From assembly GCF_001654455.1 (NCBI RefSeq), contig NZ_CP015772.1, positions 3,410,001 to 3,474,000 on the forward strand: DNA of 64,000 bases, read 5' to 3'. The notes under the pieces were generated by a model, which was given only the letters and a program-made list of their open reading frames with translations, was not told where the DNA came from and searched no databases. A program made the position numbers and the translations under genes. Numbering within the stretch: the first letter of the stretch is position 1; every line of letters starts with the position of its first letter. Positions 27,461 through 36,480 of the stretch are shown here, piece after piece. This DNA is from Niabella ginsenosidivorans. GTDB taxonomy: Bacteria; Bacteroidota; Bacteroidia; Chitinophagales; Chitinophagaceae.

Positions 27461-27468
27461 TAAATTTG
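27461..27468 (+). promoter_or_regulatory. -7 box of the YceI lipoprotein gene
   Basis: TAAATTTG matches TAnnTTTG exactly and ends 26 nt before the chosen ATG at 27495, giving a leader of about 20 nt and supporting that start. Confidence 0.5.
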
Positions 27469-27494
27469 TGGACAATTTAAAACTCAAAACAATT

Positions 27495-28166
27495 ATGAAG
27501 CAAACAATCTCTATCCTGACCCTTGCAGTATGTTTAGCTGCCTGCGGAGGAGCATCCAGCGACCAGGCTAAAACCGAAGAACAAAAAGAAGCCTCAGTGG
27601 CTACCGGCAACACCTATGTTATTGACACCGCCATTACCACTGTTGAATGGAGGGCCACACATAAAGGAGGCTTTGCTCCCCGTTTTGGTACAATCAGCGT
27701 TAATGACGGTACGCTTTCCGTAGAGAATGGCACTGTTACCGCAGGTAATTTTGTAGCAAATCTGGCGGCGTTAAAAGTAGACACAGCTTCTGTTACAGAA
27801 CCCGATAAAAAAGCGGCAGATCTGGAAACCCATTTAAAAAGCCCGGACTTTTTTGATGCAGCCAGATACCCCACTGCAAAATTTGTAATTACTAAAGTGG
27901 CCCCTTACGACAGTACACAGCAAAAGAGCCTGCTGCCCGGTGCCACCAACCTGATCAGCGGCAACCTTACTTTAAAGGACAGTACCCTGAATATTACATT
28001 TCCTGCGCAGATCACCGTTACTGGTCAGGAGGTAACCGCACATGCAAAATTCACTATTGACCGCAGTGCCTGGGGTATCCATTACAAAACAGAAGGAAGT
28101 CCGGAAAACTGGGCCATCAGTAAAGATGTTGAAATCGGGTTTAACCTGAAGGCTGTAAAACAATAG
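27495..28166 (+). CDS. YceI-family lipoprotein
   Basis: This encodes 223 residues from the ATG at 27495. The signal peptide ends in the lipobox LAAC (Cys18), so the product is probably anchored in the periplasm or outer membrane. The rest is a YceI-type lipocalin-like barrel (about 45-222): YVIDTAITTVEWRATHKGGF at its start, and LETHLKSPDFFDAARYPTAKF in the middle, the family hallmark. YceI proteins bind isoprenoid-like lipids. The frame is open further upstream from a TTG, but that would bury the signal peptide. It is divergent from and probably controlled by the MarR protein. Confidence 0.93.
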   Translation: MKQTISILTLAVCLAACGGASSDQAKTEEQKEASVATGNTYVIDTAITTVEWRATHKGGFAPRFGTISVNDGTLSVENGTVTAGNFVANLAALKVDTASVTEPDKKAADLETHLKSPDFFDAARYPTAKFVITKVAPYDSTQQKSLLPGATNLISGNLTLKDSTLNITFPAQITVTGQEVTAHAKFTIDRSAWGIHYKTEGSPENWAISKDVEIGFNLKAVKQ

Positions 28167-28260
28167 ACAGCAGGAAAAAAATAGCGGGAACCAGATCTTA
28201 AATCATTATTTATTATCCGCCTCGCATAACATAATATTTCATTTCTGCTATCTTTCGCAT

Positions 28261-28302
28261 AAAGAGGTTGTCCCAGATAAAACCGGGACAACCTCTTTTT
28301 TT
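28261..28302. terminator. Bidirectional terminator between yceI-like and SMR genes
   Basis: AAGAGGTTGTCCC pairs fully with GGGACAACCTCTT around a 10-nt loop, with T-runs on the plus side and A-runs on the other. It serves the two converging genes. Confidence 0.85.
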
Positions 28303-28306
28303 CAGA

Positions 28307-28636
28307 TCAATGCGCTGAAACAGCTTTTAATCCTATAATAGAACCGATCAGGGTTGTAATAAAAAACAACCTCCAGAAAGTAGCCGGCTCCTTAAATATA
28401 AGAATGCCCATTAAAGCAGCCCCTACCGCTCCGATCCCTGTCCACACGGCATAGGCCGTTCCGATAGGCAGCGTCTGGATGGCTTTCATCAGAAGCAGCA
28501 TGCTTGCCGTAACCGAAACAAAAAAACCGGCATACCATCCGTATGCCGCAGCCCCTGAAGCATCTTTAGCTTTTCCCAGGCAGGAAGTAAATGCCACTTC
28601 AAATACTCCTGCAATAATTAAAATGATCCAGTTCAT
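28307..28636 (-). CDS. Small multidrug resistance (SMR) family protein, SugE/Gdx-like
   Basis: This encodes 109 residues with four membrane helices and the essential Glu13 in helix 1 (IAGVFEVAF). The block LPIGTAYAVWTGIGAVGAAL is the hallmark of the SugE/Gdx subgroup, many of which export guanidinium ion, rather than of broad multidrug EmrE types. The subtype call is from motif memory. No guanidine riboswitch is seen upstream. Such proteins work as dual-topology dimers in the inner membrane; no second SMR gene is adjacent, so a homodimer is expected. Confidence 0.9.
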   Translation of the reverse strand: MNWIILIIAGVFEVAFTSCLGKAKDASGAAAYGWYAGFFVSVTASMLLLMKAIQTLPIGTAYAVWTGIGAVGAALMGILIFKEPATFWRLFFITTLIGSIIGLKAVSAH

Positions 28637-28756
28637 GGTTGTACTACTTTCTGCAAAGAAAAGTATTAATAAAATAAAATTTTTTAAATGATAAATATCT
28701 CTGAGGGCGTTTAAACCTTATTCTCAACCAATGCGGTTGTTATGCGGATACTGCCA

Positions 28757-28791
28757 CAAAAAAAGAGGCTGTCAATAAAGACAACCTCTTT
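28757..28791 (-). terminator. Terminator of rpsA
   Basis: On the minus strand AAAGAGGTTGTC pairs with GACAGCCTCTTT (one wobble) around a 6-nt loop, then a T-run. It sits 20 nt after the rpsA stop. Its stem shares AGAGGTTGTC with the terminator at 28261. Confidence 0.85.
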
Positions 28792-28810
28792 ACTATCAGA
28801 AAAGACCGGA

Positions 28811-30769
28811 TTATTCTGCTTTACCAGAATTTTCCTGATCCAGTTTCTTTCTAATATCTGCCAGAGCGCTCAGATCACCCAGTGTAGCTTTTTCAACTTT
28901 ATTTTGAATATTCTTCACTGCTTTTTTAGTCTTTTCAGCTTCAGCCCTTGCTTCTTTCTTCACTGCTTCTTTCTCATCATACGCAGCCTGTTCCCAAACA
29001 CGCGCATGGGATAAAACAATGCGTTTTTCGTTACGATCAAATTCTATAACCATAAAGGGAGCAGTTTCATCCAGGCTCACAGATTTTCCATCCTGTGTAG
29101 CCAGGTGACGGTTGGGAGCAAACCCTTCCAAACCGTAGGGCAATTGTACGGTAGCGCCTTTGTCGTCCCTGCGTACAATGGTTCCTTCATGCACACTGCC
29201 AATAGCAAAAGTGTCCTGAAGGGTGTTCCAGGGATCTTCTTCCAGTTGTTTGTGCCCCAGCTGTAATTTGCGGTTCTCTTTATCAATCCCCAGGATGATC
29301 ACATCAATCTTATCGCCTACTTTAGTATACTCATTAGGATGATTGAAGCGTTTCAACCAGCTCAGGTCGCTGATATGGATCATACCGCCAATACCAGGCG
29401 CCAGTTCCACAAACACACCATAATTGGTAATATTTTTCACCTCACCGGTATGCTTGCTGCCTTCTGCAAATCTTGTTTCTATATCGCTCCATGGGTCTTC
29501 TGTTAACTGCTTAATAGAAAGGCTCATTTTGCGGGTATCTTTATCAAGCGTTACGATCTTGGCTTCATGCTCATCGCCCAGCTTAAAGAAGTCTTTTGCA
29601 TTTACAGGAGTGTTTGCCCATGTAATTTCACTTACGTGCACCAGGCCTTCCACACCAGGGGTAATTTCCAGGAATGCACCATAGTCTTCAATATTCACCA
29701 CCTTACCTTTTACGGTATTACCTTCTACAATTCCTTCCGGCAATACATCCCATGGGTGCGGTGTTAATTGTTTCAGACCAAGGCTGATGCGTTTCTTTTC
29801 ATCGTCAAAATCCAGTACCACCACGTTCACCTTCTGGTCAATCTTCAGTACTTCATTCGGATGAGAGATCCGTCCCCAGGAAATATCAGTGATATATAAC
29901 AGGCCATCCAGTCCGCCCAGGTCCATGAACGCACCAAAGTCCGTGATGTTCTTAACCGTACCTTCCAGTACCTGGCCTTTTTCCAGTTTACCGATGATCT
30001 CTGCACGTTGTGCTTCAATATCGCTTTCAATAAGCGCTTTGTGAGATACAACAGCGTTCTTAATGGTTTCGTTGATCTTCACCACTTTAAACTCCATTGT
30101 TTTTCCAACAAACTGGTCGTAGTCGGTAACAGGTTTCACATCGATCTGAGAGCCAGGCAGGAAGGTTTCCATCCCAAACACATCCACGATCAGGCCGCCC
30201 TTGGTTTTTGAAGTAACCAACCCGGTAACTACTTCTCCTGTTTTGTTCACTTCCACGATCTTTTCCCATGCACGGGTAGTGCGGGCCTGTTTGCGGCTCA
30301 GGTTCAGATGACCGTCCCTGTCTTCTTTCTCTACAATCATCACTTCCACTTCATCACCCACTTTTAAACCGGGAAGATCGCGGAATTCGTTCAAAGAGAT
30401 CAGGCCATCGCTTTTAAAGCCAATGTTCAGCACCACGTCTGTTTTAGTGATCCCTACAACAGTTCCGTTAATGAGCTCACCGTCGTTCAGTTGTACAAAA
30501 GTGTTTTCATATACTTTGTCATACTTTTCTTTTTCTTCTTTTGAGTAAGAAGAAACGTTCCGTTTGTCCACACTCCAGTCAAAATCATCGTGTGCGCTCT
30601 CCTGTTCAGCAGGCGGGGCTTCAACTGTTGCGGGTGTTTCAGCAGGTTTTGCATCTTCTACAGGTGCAGTGGTTATCGCTGTAGATGCTTCTTCCACCGG
30701 CTCTCCGGCAGTGCCCGCATTCTCCTGTGCATCAGCGTTTAATTGTTTAACAAATAAATTTTCAAACAT
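28811..30769 (-). CDS. rpsA: 30S ribosomal protein S1
   Basis: This encodes 652 residues. S1 binds mRNA on the small ribosomal subunit. An acidic, Ala/Glu/Pro-rich N-terminal extension (about 1-80) precedes six S1 OB-fold repeats, for example LINGTVVGITKTDVVLNIGF, VLEGTVKNITDFGAFMDLGG, TVKGKVVNIEDYGAFLEITP and HTGEVKNITNYGVFVELAPG. The C-terminal tail is Lys/Ala-rich. The extension and longer length are usual in Bacteroidota. A TAACTTTG -7 box lies upstream, and the short leader can fold into a hairpin at its extreme 5' end (30777-30798). Confidence 0.97.
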   Translation of the reverse strand: MFENLFVKQLNADAQENAGTAGEPVEEASTAITTAPVEDAKPAETPATVEAPPAEQESAHDDFDWSVDKRNVSSYSKEEKEKYDKVYENTFVQLNDGELINGTVVGITKTDVVLNIGFKSDGLISLNEFRDLPGLKVGDEVEVMIVEKEDRDGHLNLSRKQARTTRAWEKIVEVNKTGEVVTGLVTSKTKGGLIVDVFGMETFLPGSQIDVKPVTDYDQFVGKTMEFKVVKINETIKNAVVSHKALIESDIEAQRAEIIGKLEKGQVLEGTVKNITDFGAFMDLGGLDGLLYITDISWGRISHPNEVLKIDQKVNVVVLDFDDEKKRISLGLKQLTPHPWDVLPEGIVEGNTVKGKVVNIEDYGAFLEITPGVEGLVHVSEITWANTPVNAKDFFKLGDEHEAKIVTLDKDTRKMSLSIKQLTEDPWSDIETRFAEGSKHTGEVKNITNYGVFVELAPGIGGMIHISDLSWLKRFNHPNEYTKVGDKIDVIILGIDKENRKLQLGHKQLEEDPWNTLQDTFAIGSVHEGTIVRRDDKGATVQLPYGLEGFAPNRHLATQDGKSVSLDETAPFMVIEFDRNEKRIVLSHARVWEQAAYDEKEAVKKEARAEAEKTKKAVKNIQNKVEKATLGDLSALADIRKKLDQENSGKAE

Positions 30770-30776
30770 AAATAAA

Positions 30777-30798
30777 TCCGAAGGGTTTTAAATTCGGA
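30777..30798 (-). promoter_or_regulatory. Hairpin at the 5' end of the rpsA leader
   Basis: On the minus strand TCCGAA pairs with TTCGGA around a 10-nt A/C-rich loop. Given the -7 box at 30802-30809, the stem would start within a few nt of the transcript's 5' end and end 7 nt before the ATG. Confidence 0.4.
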
Positions 30799-30801
30799 CT
30801 G

Positions 30802-30809
30802 CAAAGTTA
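30802..30809 (-). promoter_or_regulatory. -7 box of rpsA promoter
   Basis: TAACTTTG on the minus strand fits TAnnTTTG exactly, 32 nt before the rpsA ATG. Confidence 0.55.
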
Positions 30810-31516
30810 CGTAATTTCACAGGAATTGCCTAATCTGTTTATCACCTCTAATCCGTTGATTTTCATTAAGTCAGCACAATTACTACTATCGGCATCCTTG
30901 CCACGCTCGCTTGTACTGCAGTACCTGCATCCGCTTTTTTGGCGGAACTGGTATGCTTATCTAATACCAAAGTATGGAACAGGAGAGAAATGCTGGTTGA
31001 ATGCCCCGACGGCATATCATTAGATTTGGACGTAACACTTCTTGTGATCAAAGATATCGGGCAGTGGTACGTTAAAGTCTGATACACATGCATTACATTA
31101 GACATGATAATAAGGAACAGGTTCTGCATCTTTTAATCCTGTTAATGCTTCTTGCAAGCTGCAATTTCATAGCAGGAAAATAAAAAAGACAGATTTCACA
31201 ATCTTTACGGACAACGGATAACCGGCAGCTGACTGGTAATTTACGGCTTCAGTTTTCCGGAGGTTTTGTAACAGGGCTTACAGTTTCTGAACTCAGCAGT
31301 CCCGTTTTCAAAAAAGGCAAATTATGGCCCGGGGTTTGAAGAATAAATTTCAGTTTTAGTGCTTAACTTCAACAAATATTAACCGGTTTTAGTTGCCGGC
31401 TGACGTATTTCGGTTACTGCCCGGCCCTGCTAGCAGCAAATATGCGGGCGGAGCCATAAAAACAAACAATAACGCTTGTTCTATTATTACTGATTTTGAA
31501 AATCAAGAATACAGAA
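30810..31516. other. Long gap without a recognisable gene
   Basis: About 700 nt. Short frames exist on both strands (87 codons on minus at 30866-31129, 65 on plus at 30826) but show no family resemblance or plausible start context. It may hold a decayed gene. The DUF2200 promoter should lie in the last 100 nt. Confidence 0.4.
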
Positions 31517-31873
31517 ATGAAAACAGATAATACAAGAGTTTATAAAATGTCATTTGCAGGTGTTTATCCGCATTATATCACAAAGGCAGAAAAGAAAGGC
31601 CGGACAAAAGCCGAAGTAGATGAAATTATATTTTGGCTTACAGGATATAATGCACAAACATTGCAGGAGCACCTTGATCATAAAACCAATTTTGAAGATT
31701 TTTTTGGACAGGCGCCGCAAATCAATCCCAATGCCTCAAAAATCACAGGTGTAATTTGCGGCTATCGCGTTGAAGAAATAGAAGACACGCTGATGCGGCA
31801 GATCCGCTATTTAGATAAAATGATTGACGAACTGGCAAAAGGCAAAGCCATGGAAAAGATTTTAAGGAAATAA
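31517..31873 (+). CDS. DUF2200-family protein
   Basis: This encodes 118 residues from the ATG at 31517, a small soluble protein. The whole sequence matches the DUF2200 pattern I know: [48 protein letters not shown] and [21 protein letters not shown]. The function is unknown; homologues are short cytoplasmic proteins found across bacteria. The frame extends 7 codons further upstream to a TTG, but the family begins near the internal Met. The gene is isolated, with 700 nt upstream and 450 nt downstream empty. Confidence 0.88.
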   Translation: MKTDNTRVYKMSFAGVYPHYITKAEKKGRTKAEVDEIIFWLTGYNAQTLQEHLDHKTNFEDFFGQAPQINPNASKITGVICGYRVEEIEDTLMRQIRYLDKMIDELAKGKAMEKILRK

Positions 31874-32319
31874 ACCGGCAACCGGAATGTCTGCTTTGCT
31901 ATAAGAGGCAAACAATCATACCGCACTTTTCGGGCAATCTGCTTCTGATAAGGAGGAAATACTAAAAATGACTGGCTCATATGGACAATATTGCCATTTT
32001 ACAGAGAACTCCAGAAACGTCTGTAACTTTAATCAGCATAAGCCAAACGATATACAAAACACACTTAGATCGTTAAAGTGCTATTCCAACCCTGCAAATG
32101 AAGCAAACAACCTTTATAATAATTTTTATCAAAAGCGGGCAGGTTGTTCAGTTAGGCCTTATCAACCGGATAGGGAAAAGAACAACGCCGCTAATAAATT
32201 TTAGCTTACACAAAAGCTGACGGGAATATTACGCATAACCCCCATTGAAGTGAACACAGGTTATACCCGTTGAACATTCCGCCTTTGCATTTCTCATTTA
32301 TTATTTTACATTTCTCCAC
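31874..32319. other. Gap without a supported gene
   Basis: A 78-codon frame at 31968-32204 follows an AAGGAGG string 13 nt upstream, but its product (Asn-rich, three Cys) resembles no family and the spacing and host make a Shine-Dalgarno reading doubtful. I leave it as uncertain. Confidence 0.35.
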
Positions 32320-32784
32320 TCAGGTACCCTTTTTCTTTACCCTGCTTGGCGCATTTTCGTACCACTTCCGGTCATATTTTACAAAAAAGGAAAGCCAGAT
32401 GCTCCTTGACATACGCATGAGCACCGGCTGAATGCAAATGAGGAACACTGCATTAAAAGCCAGCCAGTAAAGCCACCGGTCATCATTAATACCAAGCCCG
32501 ATAAAGACCCACCATGCTACCAGCGTAGCCACGCTAAGCGCCACGCTTAATGCATAACTGACATAGCCGGCTCCAAAATAAAACCCGGTTTCCAGCTCAA
32601 AGGGCTGTTTACATACCGGGCATTCCTTATACATCCGCATTGTGGTTTTCAGTTTGTACGGATTGTTTACCTCAAACATATGACCTCTCCGGCAACGCGG
32701 ACATTTTGAGGCCACCACATTCATATACCCCGGCACACGGTCTTTATCAGCATCTGTTGTTGCTATATTTCTTACTGTTTCCAT
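32320..32784 (-). CDS. DUF983-family membrane protein
   Basis: This encodes 154 residues. The N-terminal part carries two CxxC zinc-ribbon-like pairs (SKCPRCRRGHMF at about 28-33 and KECPVCKQPFE at about 53-56), followed by two membrane helices (about 75-97 and 105-125) and a conserved tail with SIWLSFFVKYDRKW. This is the DUF983 layout, common in Bacteroidota and Alphaproteobacteria and of unknown function. It starts 7 nt after the AraC-family gene ends on the same strand, so it is probably transcribed with it. Confidence 0.9.
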   Translation of the reverse strand: METVRNIATTDADKDRVPGYMNVVASKCPRCRRGHMFEVNNPYKLKTTMRMYKECPVCKQPFELETGFYFGAGYVSYALSVALSVATLVAWWVFIGLGINDDRWLYWLAFNAVFLICIQPVLMRMSRSIWLSFFVKYDRKWYENAPSRVKKKGT

Positions 32785-32791
32785 GATCTGT

Positions 32792-33676
32792 TCATTTTAA
32801 AAAGTTATTTCTGAATGCATCAGGCGTTATCCCCTCGTACTTTTTAAAAAAGCGGTTAAAATAGGAATTGTCCTGAAAATCCAGCTCATAAGCGATCTCT
32901 GCTACGGTCATATTCACATTGGTCAGCAAGCGTTTTGCCTCCAGCAGCACCCTGTTGCGGATGAGCTCACCGGCCGTCATGCCCAGCAGGTCCCGGCACA
33001 ACGCGTTCAGGTGGTTGGGGGTGACGTACAATAAATCTGCATATTCCTTTGGCAGCCGCATTAATTTATAATTTGAGTCGATCAACCGGCGTAAATGCTG
33101 CAAAAGTACTTTTTTTTGTTCAGGAATTGCTTTTGTGCTTCGCCTGGTGAGCCCGTTTTCCATGAGCAGAAAAACTTCCAGCAGCCATACACGCACCATA
33201 TCCTGCTGCGGAGCTTCTCCTCCGGCATACCGGATCACGTCTTCCAGCAGCCGGACTATTCTGGTATGTAATGCCTCAGGCAACCGGAACACACACTCAT
33301 CAACTACGCCGCTGAAAAAAGAAAAACGCTCCGGGTAATAGGGGTTCAATAGGAAATCCCTGAAAAAATGCTCCGAAAAATTAACCACATAACCAGTGAC
33401 CGCTGATGTAAAATGCCAGCTGTGCACCTGCCCCGGAGTCATACAGTACACCTGAAACGGCTGTACTTCAAAACGGCTAAAATCTACCGTATGCGTTCCT
33501 TTTCCGGAGGTAAAAAGTACCATATGGTAAAAAGAATGCCGGTGCGGCCGGTGCAGGTGCTCATAGTGCTGTTCCAGGTACAATGCAAAAGGAGCTGCCA
33601 GGAAATCGGACCGCTGTAATGCTTCCGGTTGCAGGCTCCGGATGGAGTAAACAGGTATTTTCTTTGTGCTGCCCAT
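32792..33676 (-). CDS. AraC-family transcriptional regulator with cupin sensor domain
   Basis: This encodes 294 residues. The N-terminal cupin-type sensor (about 20-165) has HRPHRHSFYHMVLFTSGKG and YCMTPGQVHSWHF; the C-terminal double HTH (about 195-292) has LPKEYADLLYVTPNHLNALC and MTVAEIAYELDFQDNSYFNR, then FKKYEGITPDAFR. The ligand is unknown. It forms a unit with the DUF983 gene. A TACCTTTG -7 box ends 8 nt before the ATG, so the transcript may be leaderless. Confidence 0.93.
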   Translation of the reverse strand: MGSTKKIPVYSIRSLQPEALQRSDFLAAPFALYLEQHYEHLHRPHRHSFYHMVLFTSGKGTHTVDFSRFEVQPFQVYCMTPGQVHSWHFTSAVTGYVVNFSEHFFRDFLLNPYYPERFSFFSGVVDECVFRLPEALHTRIVRLLEDVIRYAGGEAPQQDMVRVWLLEVFLLMENGLTRRSTKAIPEQKKVLLQHLRRLIDSNYKLMRLPKEYADLLYVTPNHLNALCRDLLGMTAGELIRNRVLLEAKRLLTNVNMTVAEIAYELDFQDNSYFNRFFKKYEGITPDAFRNNFLK

Positions 33677-33684
33677 TTGCTGCG

Positions 33685-33692
33685 CAAAGGTA
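33685..33692 (-). promoter_or_regulatory. -7 box of the AraC/DUF983 unit
   Basis: TACCTTTG on the minus strand is an exact TAnnTTTG match, 8 nt from the start codon at 33676. No convincing -33 box is seen. Confidence 0.5.
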
Positions 33693-33849
33693 AACCGGAA
33701 GCCGTTCCTGTCCCGGACTAAAAGTGGTTATTTATGGTACTTTTTACTGATCTTGCTAATTGAAGAGGGTTCCTGGTAAAAAATACCATCCTTTGAACAA
33801 ACATTCTGTCAATAAAAAAGCCCCTGATCGCCGCTTCAAAAGGAGCCGG

Positions 33850-35700
33850 CTAATACTTTAATTCAATTTTATTATTTGCCCGGTTCACATCTGCCATGCG
33901 CTGCGATGGGTCAATTTCTCCTACCTGTATATCTGTCAGCCGGTGGTCTGTGGAAAGGGTGTAATATTTATTGGTCCAGGGCCAGGGCTTATGAGTGACC
34001 CATTTGGAATAGGGATCATTTTCCCTGGGCTTGACATTGTACATAAGATCCAGCGGAATAGTATGCATTTCTGTTGATCCATCCTTAAAAGTAATTACAA
34101 AATCTACCGGCATCGGCATCAGGCCGTCATCACGCAAACGGATCTGTGTTTTACCGCCTTCTTCCCAAAGGCTGTCAATGGCATAGTCGATCGTTTTAGT
34201 GCTGTTGATCCAGAATTCCTTGTACCAGTCCAATTTTGTACCGCTTGTCTTTTCAGCCACCCGTATAAAAGCGTCCGCATCAGGGTGTTTGAATTTCCAC
34301 TGGTCATAATAGTTGAGGAATACCCTGTCTCTTACCCCCGCGCCAATAATATAGCCCAGTTGTTCCAGGAAGATGGCGCCTTTGGCATAACTGCCTATTG
34401 TATAGGCCCTGTTGGTATTATAATGATCAGCATGCGTGCTCAGGGGCTCTTCCATCCGGCTCTTTACAATACTAAAATAGCTTTTATAGGAGGCTGCCTG
34501 CGGAAAAGCTGCCGTATCCCCGTTTAACCAGTTGGAGATTCTTGCATCTGCATAGTTGGCACTGCCTTCATCCATCCAGGGATACATACTTTCATTGGTG
34601 GCCAGCCTGCCGTAAAACCATTCATGCATCCATTCATGCAGCCAGGCGCCAGGGCCTGCTAACAGGGTAGCCATAGGATATTCCATGCCTCCATCGCCAC
34701 CGGTTATAAAGGAATATTGCTTATAAGGATAGGGCCCAAATGTTTTTTCAATATAAGGCAATGCTTTTGCTGCATTCGTAAGGATCTTCTCCCATTCTTC
34801 CGGGGTCGATTTGGCTGCTTTATATAAGAGGTGAAAAGTAAGATCTTTTCTTATCTTTTTTGTTTTATGAATAAATTCCGGATCAGCCGCCCACATAAAA
34901 TCATGTACCCGGGGCGCTGAAAATTTCCAGGTCAACTTGTCGCCGGCAGGACGGTTTACTTTTACACCGGCCTCCTCATACCCATAGCCAACCTGGTTGG
35001 CATTTATTAAATAGCCCGTTCCTCCCAGGATATAATGCTTATCGATGGTAATATTCACTTCAAAATCGCCCCAAACACCATAAAACTCACGTGCCACATA
35101 AGGTGTAGGGTGCCAGCCCTGACGATCGTACTCGCACATTTTAGGGTACCACTGGCTCATGGAGTACCGTACTTTGGTATCGGGGTTATCCCTGCCGCTT
35201 CTTCTGATCTGCAAGGGTACCTGCGCTTCAAAATTCATGTTAAAGGTTACCTTTTGCTTTGGCAAAATGGGTTGGGTTAGCTTTACAATCAATAGGGTTC
35301 CCTGCACTTCATAGGGCTGCGGCACCCCATTCATGGTGAGCGACTGTACCTTCTGGTACCCTATTTCATCAGGTTTCAGCTTGCTGATCCGGTCTGTTAC
35401 CCGCGCATCCCAGTCCGGTTTATCACCTATGAGAATGGTGCCCTGCCTTTTACTGCGCTCATCCATCATGCTTCCCGGCTGAAACGCGTTCCAGTATAAA
35501 TGATAAAATACACGGTCTAAAGTGTCCGGAGAGTTATTCCAGTATTCCAGTTGCTGCCTGCCCGTAAACCGGTTGGTGGTTACATCCATATTTATGTTCA
35601 TCACATATTTTACCTGTTGCTGCCAGTAACAATCCTGCCCTTCTGCCGCTGCAACCAGGAACAAGGATGATAAGATCAAGAAACACTTAAGCGTACGCAT
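33850..35700 (-). CDS. M1-family zinc metallopeptidase (secreted)
   Basis: This encodes 616 residues, exported by a signal peptide ending near AAAEGQ (about 22). It starts with the M1 beta-sheet domain and then has the gluzincin core near 355-380: HEWMHEWFYG, with the third zinc ligand Glu 18 residues on in WMDEGSANYAD, i.e. HExxH-x18-E. The GxMEN exopeptidase motif appears as GGMEYPM, with Tyr for Asn, so N-terminal amine recognition may differ from classic aminopeptidases. C-terminal beta domains follow (DDGLMPMPVDFVITFKDGST). It is monocistronic and probably periplasmic, acting in peptide scavenging. Confidence 0.92.
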   Translation of the reverse strand: MRTLKCFLILSSLFLVAAAEGQDCYWQQQVKYVMNINMDVTTNRFTGRQQLEYWNNSPDTLDRVFYHLYWNAFQPGSMMDERSKRQGTILIGDKPDWDARVTDRISKLKPDEIGYQKVQSLTMNGVPQPYEVQGTLLIVKLTQPILPKQKVTFNMNFEAQVPLQIRRSGRDNPDTKVRYSMSQWYPKMCEYDRQGWHPTPYVAREFYGVWGDFEVNITIDKHYILGGTGYLINANQVGYGYEEAGVKVNRPAGDKLTWKFSAPRVHDFMWAADPEFIHKTKKIRKDLTFHLLYKAAKSTPEEWEKILTNAAKALPYIEKTFGPYPYKQYSFITGGDGGMEYPMATLLAGPGAWLHEWMHEWFYGRLATNESMYPWMDEGSANYADARISNWLNGDTAAFPQAASYKSYFSIVKSRMEEPLSTHADHYNTNRAYTIGSYAKGAIFLEQLGYIIGAGVRDRVFLNYYDQWKFKHPDADAFIRVAEKTSGTKLDWYKEFWINSTKTIDYAIDSLWEEGGKTQIRLRDDGLMPMPVDFVITFKDGSTEMHTIPLDLMYNVKPRENDPYSKWVTHKPWPWTNKYYTLSTDHRLTDIQVGEIDPSQRMADVNRANNKIELKY

Positions 35701-36005
35701 ATTAAAAAATTGATTTTCGCCGGAAAGTAATTAAAAAAATGAAACAGGAAAGGCCAGAAAGGAATAATGGCCTTAATAAAGGAACAACGGGTTGTGGGTG
35801 CTATAATATCTTTCCTTCAAAACTGTCAATACCATACATTACCCGTTCCTGTTAATTCAATGCAGCACGTATCCCCGCCCGGGCAGGCATAACAGGTTTT
35901 ATAACAACAGCTTACAGGGGAACCGCAGGATTATAAAAAATTACCTGAAGGAGTGCGTTATAAATTATTTTGCGATTTTTACACGCACAAAAATCATTTT
36001 TAAAT
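35701..36005. other. Divergent gap, M1 peptidase / lipoprotein
   Basis: No gene is seen. A TTATTTTG string at about 35964-35971 is one base off the -7 consensus and could serve the lipoprotein at 36006. Confidence 0.35.
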
Positions 36006-36473
36006 ATGAAAACGTTTGTTATCATTGCCTGTTGCACTTTTTTATTCAGTTGCAAAAACAGTAATACAGCAAAAAATGAATCAAAAAGCGATACCGCCAC
36101 CGGCAACAGTACTACCGAAAAGGCTGGAAAGGCCTGTTTTCAGCTGGCTTTAAACCGCGATACTTTTGATCTGCGCTATACCAGAAATAACGATACGATC
36201 AACGGAACAATGCGTTTCAATTATTTTGAAAAAGATAAAAGCGCGGGTACTATCCACGGTATTTTTAGCGGGGATACTTTAAAGCTCTTTTATGACTTTC
36301 AGTCTGAGGGTAAATCCAGTGTCCGCCAGATTTACTTTAAACAGGAAGAAGAACAGCTGATCATGGGCACCGGCGATGAATATACAAAAGGTGATAGCGC
36401 ATTATTGAAAGATCCTTTAAAGGTACAGTTCAACGGAATGATTTATAAGAAAACCGGTTGCGGAAAAGAATAG
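36006..36473 (+). CDS. Small lipoprotein of unknown function
   Basis: This encodes 155 residues from the ATG at 36006. The signal peptide is short and ends in LFSC (Cys16), so the product is a lipoprotein. After a Ser/Thr/Lys linker (about 17-40) comes a single beta-rich domain (CFQLALNRDTFDLRYTRNND, MRFNYFEKDKSAGTIHGIFS, LKLFYDFQSEGKSSVRQIYF). Two Cys at the ends of the domain (CFQLAL and TGCGKE) could form a disulfide. I recall similar hypothetical lipoproteins in Bacteroidota but know no function. The open frame begins upstream at a TTG; the internal ATG gives the proper signal peptide. Confidence 0.75.
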   Translation: MKTFVIIACCTFLFSCKNSNTAKNESKSDTATGNSTTEKAGKACFQLALNRDTFDLRYTRNNDTINGTMRFNYFEKDKSAGTIHGIFSGDTLKLFYDFQSEGKSSVRQIYFKQEEEQLIMGTGDEYTKGDSALLKDPLKVQFNGMIYKKTGCGKE

Positions 36474-36480
36474 GTAATAC

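Noticed and set aside
28637-28700. Guanidine riboswitch upstream of the SugE/Gdx-like gene
   Set aside because: The upstream stretch is short and A/T-rich; I see none of the conserved ACGR or GGN hairpin motifs.
30866-31129. 87-codon minus-strand frame downstream of a long gap
   Set aside because: No recognisable domain, odd composition and no promoter. Likely chance.
31968-32204. 78-codon frame after AAGGAGG
   Set aside because: No family resemblance and atypical composition; Bacteroidota rarely depend on Shine-Dalgarno sites and the spacing is long. Left as uncertain gap content.
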